DNA of 64,000 bases from Microvirga terrae (lineage in GTDB: Bacteria; Pseudomonadota; Alphaproteobacteria; Rhizobiales; Beijerinckiaceae), in contig NZ_CP102845.1 in the NCBI RefSeq assembly GCF_013307435.2, positions 2,551,001 through 2,615,000 of the forward strand, in the 5' to 3' direction. Shown here piece by piece: positions 16,420 through 23,484 of the stretch. Both the position numbers and the translations under genes were made by a program. Every line of letters begins with the position of its first letter. Positions within the stretch are counted from its first letter, which is position 1. The notes beneath the pieces were generated by a model. It worked only from the letters and a program-made list of their open reading frames with translations, made no database searches and was not told where the DNA came from.

Positions 16420-16440
16420 AAAGGCCGGGCGAACCCGGCC
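16420..16440 (-). terminator. GC-rich stem-loop after the Nudix gene
   Basis: Seven-base-pair stem (16423-16429 with 16434-16440), CGAA loop on the plus strand. On the minus strand a short TTT follows. It lies 126 bases after the Nudix stop and 60 before the rpmG start; the weak T tract makes it a modest terminator. Confidence 0.5.
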
Positions 16441-16565
16441 GGAAAATCGTGTCGTTCCCATGCCTGATTATGGGCGGGCAGTCAAGGGAGAAGGGGACCT
16501 TCTCGGTGCTTTCCGGGCCCCTGACGGCGACGTGGCGGCCGAAAACCCTCAGGGAGAGCACCGAT

Positions 16566-17324
16566 TCACAGAAGCTCCCGCACGAAACGGCCGCGCTGCT
16601 GGTGGAAGAAGGGGACCGGCAGCTCATGGGTGAAGCCGGCGGCGATTCTGGCCTCCAGTTCACCCAGGATCACGGTCGTGATCGGCGGGAGATCGAGAGC
16701 CTTGGCCTGGGCGATGGTCACCCAGGCGAGCTCCACCAGTTCGGCCTCCGGTCCGACCACGCCCTCCACCTCCGCGGCGATGGATGTCCGGTCGGCAGCG
16801 AAGAACCGCGTATCGAACCGTCTGACGCGTTTGGGAGGCGTAATCGCCCGGCCGATGAAATGCAGAGCCTCGAGATCCGGAAAGACGCCGTGCTCCTGGA
16901 AAGCGACCCAGGGGGTTCCGGCGGGCGGGCTCTCGGGTGCACCATAATCCTTCGTCCCGAGGAGAAGGCCGGTCTCCTCGAAGGTTTCGCGAATGGCCGC
17001 CAACGCCAGGGCCCGGCTTCGCTGGGCCGACGGGCGTGCGATCCGCCCCATGAGCGCCCGTTCAGCGCGAGGGTGGAGCGCGCCGGCGACCGTCATGGAT
17101 CGGTCCCCGGCCTCGATCCGTCCGCCCGGGAAGACGAATTTTCCAGGCATGAACTTCAGTCCCTCATGGCGCTTGCCCATGAGGACCTTCGGGCGCTTGC
17201 CCTTGCGGTCGATGATGATGAGGGTCGCGGCGTCGACGGGACGGAGCGTCGGGAGCGTGGGGTTGGTCTCAGCGGAAACGAGGCGATCCATCCTCGCCAG
17301 GGTCTCGGTGTCCGTCACGGGCAT
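16566..17324 (-). CDS. Nudix hydrolase, NUDT19-like with split Nudix box
   Basis: A 252-residue Nudix protein. The Nudix box is interrupted: GGRIEAGD at residues 66-73 and the catalytic helix [10 protein letters not shown] (about residues 111-120) are separated by about 40 residues rather than the usual gap. This arrangement is known in the NUDT19/acyl-CoA diphosphatase-like group, so hydrolysis of a nucleoside-diphosphate derivative such as a CoA ester is the best guess. The start overlaps the end of the DUF983 gene by 56 bases in another frame, implying translational coupling. Part of the rnr-DUF983-Nudix run. Confidence 0.85.
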   Translation of the reverse strand: MPVTDTETLARMDRLVSAETNPTLPTLRPVDAATLIIIDRKGKRPKVLMGKRHEGLKFMPGKFVFPGGRIEAGDRSMTVAGALHPRAERALMGRIARPSAQRSRALALAAIRETFEETGLLLGTKDYGAPESPPAGTPWVAFQEHGVFPDLEALHFIGRAITPPKRVRRFDTRFFAADRTSIAAEVEGVVGPEAELVELAWVTIAQAKALDLPPITTVILGELEARIAAGFTHELPVPFFHQQRGRFVRELL

Positions 17325-17751
17325 GGTCCTCGTCGGCGTTCGTCTTGGCTCGGTCAGCCCCGAAACCGTGCATCCCTAACGCGTATTGCAGCCCGACGAC
17401 AGCGCCTTTCACTGGCTGGAGCAGGGCGAGGCACAGGATCAGCGTCAGTGCCGGCCAGGTCGCAAGGTGCACCCACATGGGCATCTCGAGCCTGGTTTCG
17501 GTCATGAGAATGCCGTAGCCGATCAGGTGCCCCACGAGGAAGATCACGATGTAGGGCGGCAGGTCGTCGGCCCGGTGATGGTGAAACTCCGTTCCGCAGA
17601 CCTCGCAATGATCCACGACCTTGAGGAAGCGACCGAAGAGCCGCCCCCCGTTGCAGGCCGGGCAACGACCCATGAACCCGCGCCTCATGGCCGGAATGGC
17701 CTTCACCTCATGCTGACTGGCCGGGGAGGCGGTCTCGATCGTCAACGACAT
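17269..17751 (-). CDS. DUF983 membrane protein
   Basis: A 160-residue DUF983 protein. An N-terminal zinc-binding pair (CPAC, then CEVC about 21 residues later, followed by a His-rich FHHHRADD) precedes two hydrophobic spans (residues 67-85 and 92-112). A hydrophilic tail follows. Function unknown; the gene is widely linked to rnr in alphaproteobacteria, as here (15 bases downstream of rnr). Its last 56 bases encode the start of the Nudix gene in a second frame. Confidence 0.87.
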   Translation of the reverse strand: MSLTIETASPASQHEVKAIPAMRRGFMGRCPACNGGRLFGRFLKVVDHCEVCGTEFHHHRADDLPPYIVIFLVGHLIGYGILMTETRLEMPMWVHLATWPALTLILCLALLQPVKGAVVGLQYALGMHGFGADRAKTNADEDHARDGHRDPGEDGSPRFR

Positions 17752-17766
17752 CAGTCGATCCTTCCA

Positions 17767-20088
17767 TCAGCCGCGTTCGCGCCGCTTGACCTTCACGCGC
17801 GTCGGGGAGCGTCCCCTCGGGGACGGCCCGGCACCCGCCTTTGCTCCGCGCGAGGGGCGCTTCGCGCCCTTTCGCGACGGGCCGCTCCGGCCGGTGAAGC
17901 GCCCCTTCGTGAGGATCTCGAAGCGCAGCGCGCCGGCGACGGGCGCCGCCTCGACCAGCTTCACCTCCACCTTGTCGCCGAGACGATAGGTTTCCCCCGT
18001 GTCGTCTCCGCGCATGGAATGGCTCTTCTCGTCATAGCGGTAGTAGTCGTCGCCGATCGTGGCCGCCGGAACGAAGCCGTCCGCTCCGGTCTCGTTCAGC
18101 TTGATGAAGAGGCCCGCCTTCGACACCCCCGAGATCTGTCCGGAGAATGTGGCGCCGATCCGGTCGGCAAGGAAGTGCGCGATCAGGCGGTCGATTGTCT
18201 CACGCTCCGCCGCCATGGCGCGACGCTCCGCGGCCGAGATCTTGGCGCTGATCTCGATCAGTTCGGCCCGGGTCGTGTCAGGCGGCAATCCATCCCGGCC
18301 CAGCTTGTTCGCGGCGATCAGCGCCCGGTGGACGATCAGGTCAGCATACCGGCGGATCGGAGAGGTGAAATGGGCATAGCGCCGGAGGTTCAGGCCGAAA
18401 TGGCCGTAGTTCTCCGCCGAGTATTCGGCCTGGGACTGGGAGCGGAGCACCACTTCGTTGATGAAGAGCTGGTGCTCCGTGTCCGCGACGCTGCGCAGGA
18501 TGCGGTTGAACAGTTCGGGCTTCAGTGCCCCCTGGCTCGGGAGCTTCAGCCCGATCGAGGCGAGCACCTCGCTCAGCGACCGCATCTTCTCGAGCGAAGG
18601 CTCATCGTGGACCCGGTAGATCAGATCGGAATCGGCCTTTTCCAGGCTCTCGGCCGCGGCCACGTTGGCGAGGATCATGAACTCCTCGATGAGCCTGTGC
18701 GCCTCGAGCCGTTCCGGAACGAACACGCGGTCCACGGTGCCGTCGGGATTGAGCACGATCTTGCGCTCGGGCAGGTCGAGGAACAGCGGCTCGCGGATAT
18801 CACGGGCTTTCTTGACCAGCTCGTAGCCGGCCCAGAGAGGTTTGAGGATCGTGTCGAGGATGGGCTTCGTCACGTCGTCAGGCCGGCCGTCGATGGCCGC
18901 CTGGGCCTGCTGATAGGACAGCTTCTCCGCCGAGCGCATCATGATCCGGTGGAAGCTGTGCCGAATCTTCCGACCGTCGGGACCGATCACCATGCGAACC
19001 GCGAGGGCAGGGCGGTCCTCACGCGGCCGCAACGAGCACAGGTCGTTGGAGATACGCTCCGGCAGCATCGGCACGACACGGTCGGGGAAATAGACCGAGT
19101 TTCCGCGCTCCTGCGCCTCCCGGTCCATGGCCGAGCCGGGGCGCACATAGGCCGCCACATCGGCGATGGCGACCGTCAGGATGATGCCGCCCTCATTGTT
19201 CGGATCATCGTCCGGGACGGCATGGACCGCATCGTCATGGTCCTTCGCATCAGGCGGGTCGATCGTGACCAGGGGCAGGGTGCGCCAGTCCTCGCGACGG
19301 TCCAGGGTCACGGGCTTCGCGCTCGCGGCCTCGTCCAGCACCGCTTTCGGGAAGTCGTTGGGAATGTTGTGGGCGTATATCGCGATGAGGCTGATGGCCT
19401 TCTCCGATTGGATCGTGCCCAGGCGCTCCTTCACCTTGGCCGTAGGAAGGCCGAAGCGCCCGTGCTTCACCACCGCCACGGAGACCAGGTCGCCGTCCTT
19501 CGCCTCGCCCTCGTCGCCAGGTCTGATCTGGAGTTCCTGGTCGCGCGCCTTCTTGTCGACCGGCACGAGCCGGCCTCCGCCTTCCGGTAGGGCTCGGAAG
19601 AGGCCGAGCACCTGCGCCTGCTTCTTGGCGATGATCTTGATCACGCGGCCGGAATAGCGGTGGATGTCGCCGGGCTTGAGCGGGTCGACCCGCAGCAGAG
19701 CCCGGTCGCCCACGCCCGCGACGGGCATGCCGGGGCGCGGCTTGCGCGGGGACAGGATGATGATCGTCGGGATGGAGCCGTGCTCCTCCTCGTCCCATTC
19801 GGTCGGGACGGCAATCAGCTCGCCGTCCTGGTCCCGCCGGGTGATGTCCGCCAGAACGACCGGGGGGAGCTGGCCGGCCTTGTGCATCGTCTTGCCCCGT
19901 CGGTCGAGGATACCCTCATCCTCCAGGTCCTTGAGGATCTGCTTGAGCCAGATCCGGTCGTCGCCTTTGATGCCGAAGCGCTGTGCGATCTCCCGCTTGC
20001 CGACCTTGCCCTGCGCATGGGAGATGAAGGACACCACCTCCTCGCGGGAGGGAAGGGACGGCTGGTCGGCTTTCGGACGTTTGGGCAA
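17767..20088 (-). CDS. rnr: Ribonuclease R
   Basis: A 773-residue 3'-to-5' exoribonuclease of the RNase II/R family that degrades structured RNA and acts in RNA quality control. In order: an N-terminal helix-turn-helix segment (residues 12-75), cold-shock-like domains, the RNB catalytic domain with the metal-binding Asp cluster in DPPDAKDHDDAV, an S1 domain near residues 630-715 (GATFSGQISGVSKAGLFIKL) and a Lys/Arg-rich tail. The start is an inferred TTG at 20088: the frame stays open for 109 codons upstream, but that part covers a terminator and a repeat and reads as nonsense. The stop is 15 bases before DUF983. Confidence 0.94.
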   Translation of the reverse strand: MPKRPKADQPSLPSREEVVSFISHAQGKVGKREIAQRFGIKGDDRIWLKQILKDLEDEGILDRRGKTMHKAGQLPPVVLADITRRDQDGELIAVPTEWDEEEHGSIPTIIILSPRKPRPGMPVAGVGDRALLRVDPLKPGDIHRYSGRVIKIIAKKQAQVLGLFRALPEGGGRLVPVDKKARDQELQIRPGDEGEAKDGDLVSVAVVKHGRFGLPTAKVKERLGTIQSEKAISLIAIYAHNIPNDFPKAVLDEAASAKPVTLDRREDWRTLPLVTIDPPDAKDHDDAVHAVPDDDPNNEGGIILTVAIADVAAYVRPGSAMDREAQERGNSVYFPDRVVPMLPERISNDLCSLRPREDRPALAVRMVIGPDGRKIRHSFHRIMMRSAEKLSYQQAQAAIDGRPDDVTKPILDTILKPLWAGYELVKKARDIREPLFLDLPERKIVLNPDGTVDRVFVPERLEAHRLIEEFMILANVAAAESLEKADSDLIYRVHDEPSLEKMRSLSEVLASIGLKLPSQGALKPELFNRILRSVADTEHQLFINEVVLRSQSQAEYSAENYGHFGLNLRRYAHFTSPIRRYADLIVHRALIAANKLGRDGLPPDTTRAELIEISAKISAAERRAMAAERETIDRLIAHFLADRIGATFSGQISGVSKAGLFIKLNETGADGFVPAATIGDDYYRYDEKSHSMRGDDTGETYRLGDKVEVKLVEAAPVAGALRFEILTKGRFTGRSGPSRKGAKRPSRGAKAGAGPSPRGRSPTRVKVKRRERG

Positions 20089-20216
20089 GAGGAGTTCTCG
20101 TCGGGTTCGCGGGGTCTTGTCGCATGCAAGCGTGGCGGCGGCTAGTCCGTTCGGTCCGCCATGCTGAAGACGTTCCCGCGCGGCAAGAGATCCACGGAGG
20201 TGGAAGCGATTCGACC

Positions 20217-20245
20217 AAAAAATAAGGCCCCGAAATCGGAGCCTT
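20217..20245 (-). terminator. Intrinsic terminator between parE and rnr
   Basis: Minus-strand nine-base-pair stem (20245-20237 with 20232-20224, one G-T pair), four-base loop, then ATTTTTT. It lies 246 bases after the parE stop, in a 402-base gap that also holds a second hairpin (20252-20257 with 20275-20280) and repeat copy B1. It ends parE transcription or a short separate RNA. Confidence 0.78.
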
Positions 20246-20370
20246 TGAGGGACCGGCCCGTGGGGGCAGAATGAGCCGGTGAGCTTGTAAAACGCCCTGA
20301 ACCGGGGTTGGTTCCAAAGATTCGGGAAAATTTCGAAAAATTTTCGGCGGCCCGAGGAGTACCCTGAGCC

Positions 20371-20459
20371 CGTCATGGCCAGGCTTGCTCTAGCCAGTCC
20401 GATCCTGAAGAGCACAGGGCGTTGCCGACTGCGATCACCGGCACAAGGTCGGTGATGAC
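20371..20459. repeat. Dispersed palindromic repeat, family B, copy 1
   Basis: Begins CGTCATGGCC and ends with the near-palindrome GATCACCGGCACAAGGTCGG followed by TGATGAC. The same ends and layout recur at 42033-42122. Both halves can form hairpins (GGCCAGGC/GCTAGCC-like, and ACCGGC/GTCGGT). This is the type of GC-rich extragenic palindrome common in Hyphomicrobiales. No coding frame. Confidence 0.72.
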
Positions 20460-20490
20460 ATTGTACGGCGGACGCTCGGGCCGAACGGGA

Positions 20491-22551
20491 CTAAATATCC
20501 AGATCGGCCTCGTCGGCGAAGGCGGCGCGTTCCTGGATGAAGGCGAAGCGGGCTTCGGGCTTGTTGCCCATCAGGCGCTCCACCGCGTCGCTGGCCTCAG
20601 GCTTGTCGTCCGCCTCCACGATGACCTTCAGCAGCAGGCGCTTCTTCGGGTCCATGGTGGTTTCCTTGAGCTGAGCCGGCAGCATTTCGCCGAGGCCCTT
20701 GAAGCGGCCGATTTCGACCTTGCCGTTGCCCTTGAACACCGTCTTCATCAGCTTTTCCCGGTCCGCGTCGTCCCGAGCATAGGCCGATTTCGAGCCCTGG
20801 GTCAGCCGGTACAGGGGCGGGACGGCCAGGTACAGATGCCCATCGTCAATGAGCTTCGGCATCTGGCGGTAGAAGAAGGTGATCAGCAGGGACGCGATAT
20901 GGGCGCCGTCCACGTCCGCGTCGGTCATGATGACGACCTTCTCGTAGCGCAGGTCGGTGGACTTGTAGTGGGAGCCCGTCCCGCAGCCCAGAGCCTGCAC
21001 GAGATCGGAGAGCTGCTGGTTTTGGTGCAACTTCTCCCGCCCGGCCGAGGCCACGTTCAGGATCTTTCCCCTTAGCGGGAGCACCGCCTGGGTGGCACGG
21101 TCGCGGGCCTGCTTGGCGGAGCCGCCGGCCGAATCGCCCTCGACGATGAACAGCTCGGAGCCCTTGGCGCCGGCATTGGAGCAATCCGCGAGCTTGCCCG
21201 GCAGGCGCAGCTTGCGGGTCGCGGTCTTGCGGGCGACTTCCTTCTCCTGGCGGCGGCGCAGACGCTCCTCCGCCCGATCGATGACCCAGTCGAGCAGCTT
21301 GTTCGCCTGTTGCGGGGCTGCCGCGAGCCAATGGTCGAAGGTGTCGCGGATCGCGTTCTCGACGATGCGCCCCGCCTCGACGGTCGCGAGCTTGTCCTTG
21401 GTCTGGCCCTGGAATTCGGGCTCGCGAATGAAGACCGACAGCATGGACGCGCAGGTGGCCATCACGTCGTCGGTCGTCACTGCCGCCATGCGCTTGGACT
21501 GGCCGACGCGCTCCGCGTGCTCGCGCAGGGCACGCAGGAGGGCGATCCGCAGTCCATTCTCGTGAGTGCCACCCTCAGGCGTCGGGACGGTGTTGCAGTA
21601 GGAGGTCGAGAACCCGTCCTCGTTGGTCATCCAGGCGACGGCCCATTCCAGCGAGCCATGGCTGCCGGGCTTGGTGATCTTGCCGGCGAAGATCTGATCG
21701 GTGACCAGGTCCTTGCCCTCGATGTCGTGGAGCAGGTAGTCCTTCAGGCCGTTCGGGAACTTGAAGGTGGCTTCCGCGGGAACGTTCTCCACGCCTTCGA
21801 TCAGGGATGGGGCGCATTTCCACCGGATCTCGACACCGCCGAAGAGATAGGCCTTGGACCGGGCCATCTTGAACAGGCGGCGGGGCTGGAAATGCGCCTC
21901 CTTGCCGAAGATCTGCCAATCGGGCTTGAAGCGCACTTTGGTGCCGCGCCGGTTGAGCACGCGGCCTACCGTCTCGAGCTTGCCCTGGGGAAGGCCGCGG
22001 GCGAAGATCTGGCGGTACAGGGTCTGGCCGCGCGCCACCTCGACCTCGAGGATCTCGGACAGGGCATTGACCACCGACACGCCGACGCCGTGCAGGCCGC
22101 CCGAGGTCTCGTAGACCTTCGAGTCAAACTTGCCACCCGCGTGGAGGGTGGTCATGATGACTTCGAGAGCGGATTTCTTCGGGAATTTGGGGTGCGGGTC
22201 AACCGGGATGCCGCGCCCGTTGTCGGTTACCGACAGCCAGCCGCCTTCCTCCAGCTCCACCTCGATGAAGCTCGCGTGTCCGGCGACCGCTTCGTCCATG
22301 GAGTTGTCGATCACCTCGGCGAAGAGGTGGTGCAGGGCCTTCTCGTCCGTTCCGCCGATATACATGCCGGGACGGCGGCGGACGGGCTCGAGCCCCTCCA
22401 GCACCTCAATGGCCGAAGCGTCATAGCCGGCTTCCCCCGGAGTGCCCTGCTGGGGCGCTGGCCGGGACACCTTCACGGCGGCGTTGCGGGCCGAGGCAGG
22501 CGCGGCGCGCTTGGCGCTCGCGCCTCCGAAGAGATCGTCGTTGTCTGTCAT
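20491..22551 (-). CDS. parE: DNA topoisomerase IV subunit B
   Basis: A 686-residue ATPase subunit of topoisomerase IV, which decatenates chromosomes together with ParC (not in this window). GHKL ATP-site motifs are clear: EVIDNSMDEAVAG, VTDNGRGIPVD and GGLHGVGVSVVNALS, then the transducer Lys region (QTKDKL), and the TOPRIM motifs LFIVEGDSAGGSAKQARDR and MTDADVDGAHI. The short C-terminus marks ParE rather than a Gram-negative GyrB with its large insertion. The start is set at MTDNDDL with AAGG upstream. About 40 Ala/Pro-rich residues precede the conserved YDASAIEVLEGLEPVR start. Confidence 0.93.
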   Translation of the reverse strand: MTDNDDLFGGASAKRAAPASARNAAVKVSRPAPQQGTPGEAGYDASAIEVLEGLEPVRRRPGMYIGGTDEKALHHLFAEVIDNSMDEAVAGHASFIEVELEEGGWLSVTDNGRGIPVDPHPKFPKKSALEVIMTTLHAGGKFDSKVYETSGGLHGVGVSVVNALSEILEVEVARGQTLYRQIFARGLPQGKLETVGRVLNRRGTKVRFKPDWQIFGKEAHFQPRRLFKMARSKAYLFGGVEIRWKCAPSLIEGVENVPAEATFKFPNGLKDYLLHDIEGKDLVTDQIFAGKITKPGSHGSLEWAVAWMTNEDGFSTSYCNTVPTPEGGTHENGLRIALLRALREHAERVGQSKRMAAVTTDDVMATCASMLSVFIREPEFQGQTKDKLATVEAGRIVENAIRDTFDHWLAAAPQQANKLLDWVIDRAEERLRRRQEKEVARKTATRKLRLPGKLADCSNAGAKGSELFIVEGDSAGGSAKQARDRATQAVLPLRGKILNVASAGREKLHQNQQLSDLVQALGCGTGSHYKSTDLRYEKVVIMTDADVDGAHIASLLITFFYRQMPKLIDDGHLYLAVPPLYRLTQGSKSAYARDDADREKLMKTVFKGNGKVEIGRFKGLGEMLPAQLKETTMDPKKRLLLKVIVEADDKPEASDAVERLMGNKPEARFAFIQERAAFADEADLDI

Positions 22552-22734
22552 TGGGACCTTGGTCCGGGATGATGATTCGCGCTTCTTTACACTATTTCTC
22601 ATTCCGTTTTTATACGAGAACAAAACGGAAACAGGAAGGGCCTTCGAGCTTAAAGGGTGGACAAATGTTCAATCAGGTTAGGCCGTAAAGGTTACCAACG
22701 TTTCCCTCGAAAGGATGTCTTCCGGCTGTCACGA

Positions 22735-22760
22735 GGAACTGTTTAAATTCCATTCACGTT
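22735..22760 (+). promoter_or_regulatory. EcfG-type general-stress promoter of a small membrane-protein gene
   Basis: GGAAC (22735-22739), 17 bases, CGTT (22757-22760): a perfect match to the EcfG consensus. The expected transcript start near 22767 leaves a leader of about 30 bases that carries AGGAGA before the GTG at 22797. Confidence 0.8.
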
Positions 22761-22796
22761 AAATGGTTAAGCATGAGCTTGACAGGAGAAACGGAC

Positions 22797-22985
22797 GTGA
22801 CGACGCGGACGACATTGGGACCGGCACAGAAGCTTCATTTGGACCGCGCCGCACGCAATGCCGGCGAAGCCTTCGCTTTCGACGAGCCGGATGTCACGCG
22901 CACCGCCCACCGATCCTACGGGTCGAGCCTGATCTGGCTCTCCATGGCGGCCGTGGCCATTTTGGGCCTCGGGCTCGTTCTCTAA
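22797..22985 (+). CDS. Small stress-type membrane protein
   Basis: A 62-residue protein: about 42 polar residues, then one C-terminal hydrophobic span (LIWLSMAAVAILGLGLVL) that ends the protein, so it is probably tail-anchored. The GTG start at 22797 is preferred because AGGAGA lies 9 bases before it; an in-frame ATG at 22773 has no such site and would begin almost at the predicted transcript start of the EcfG promoter. No family was recognised. Its stop overlaps that of the convergent MgtC-like gene by four bases. Membership in the general stress regulon is inferred from the promoter. Confidence 0.65.
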   Translation: MTTRTTLGPAQKLHLDRAARNAGEAFAFDEPDVTRTAHRSYGSSLIWLSMAAVAILGLGLVL

Positions 22986-23479
22986 TCGTCCTCGTCAACC
23001 TCTTCGCTCCGGCCGAAGAGCCGAATCAGCACCTCCTCGATCCGTTTGCCGAACGTCAGAAGAAAGAGCGTGACCAGGGTGCCTGTAACCGTAATGAACC
23101 AGGCGCCCAAGCCTGCCGTCACGCCGAGGCCGGCCGCAATCCAGACGGTCGCCGCCGTCGTCAGCCCCTGAACCTGCATCTGGTCCCGACCGCGGAGGAT
23201 CGCACCAGCGCCCAGGAAGCCGAGCCCGGTCATGATGCCTTGGACGACGCGGCTGACGGCATCCTGGCCAAAATGCAGTCCCTCATAGACCGAGCCGGAC
23301 AGGATCACGAGAGCTGCCCCTAGGGCAACGAGACCGAGCGTCCGCATCCCAATCGGCTTGTTGTGGATGTCCCGGTTGATTCCGACCGTCATGCCGGCGA
23401 TGGCCGCGCCGCACAGGCGCAGCATCATTTCAAATTGGTCGGCATACTCAACCGAGAGCCAGGACAGCCACTCCCGCAT
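22982..23479 (-). CDS. MgtC/SapB-family membrane protein
   Basis: A 165-residue membrane protein with four hydrophobic spans and the family motifs GMTVGINRD, GMRTLGLVALGAALV and GLGFLGAGAILR. It corresponds to the MgtC/SapB core; the C-terminal soluble ACT-like domain of long MgtC proteins is missing and only a short acidic tail (SEEVDEDD) follows. MgtC proteins are linked to growth in low magnesium and to control of ATP synthase. The gene begins five bases after topA on the same strand, so it is likely co-transcribed with topA. It converges on a small stress gene. Confidence 0.88.
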   Translation of the reverse strand: MREWLSWLSVEYADQFEMMLRLCGAAIAGMTVGINRDIHNKPIGMRTLGLVALGAALVILSGSVYEGLHFGQDAVSRVVQGIMTGLGFLGAGAILRGRDQMQVQGLTTAATVWIAAGLGVTAGLGAWFITVTGTLVTLFLLTFGKRIEEVLIRLFGRSEEVDEDD

Positions 23480-23484
23480 CCGGA

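Noticed and set aside
17386..19590. A 734-codon open frame on the plus strand opposite rnr and DUF983
   Set aside because: Arg/Gly/Asp/His-rich translation without motifs, covering three well-supported minus-strand genes.
20089..20415. N-terminal extension of RNase R to an upstream ATG
   Set aside because: It would read through the parE-side terminator and a dispersed repeat and has no resemblance to the family.
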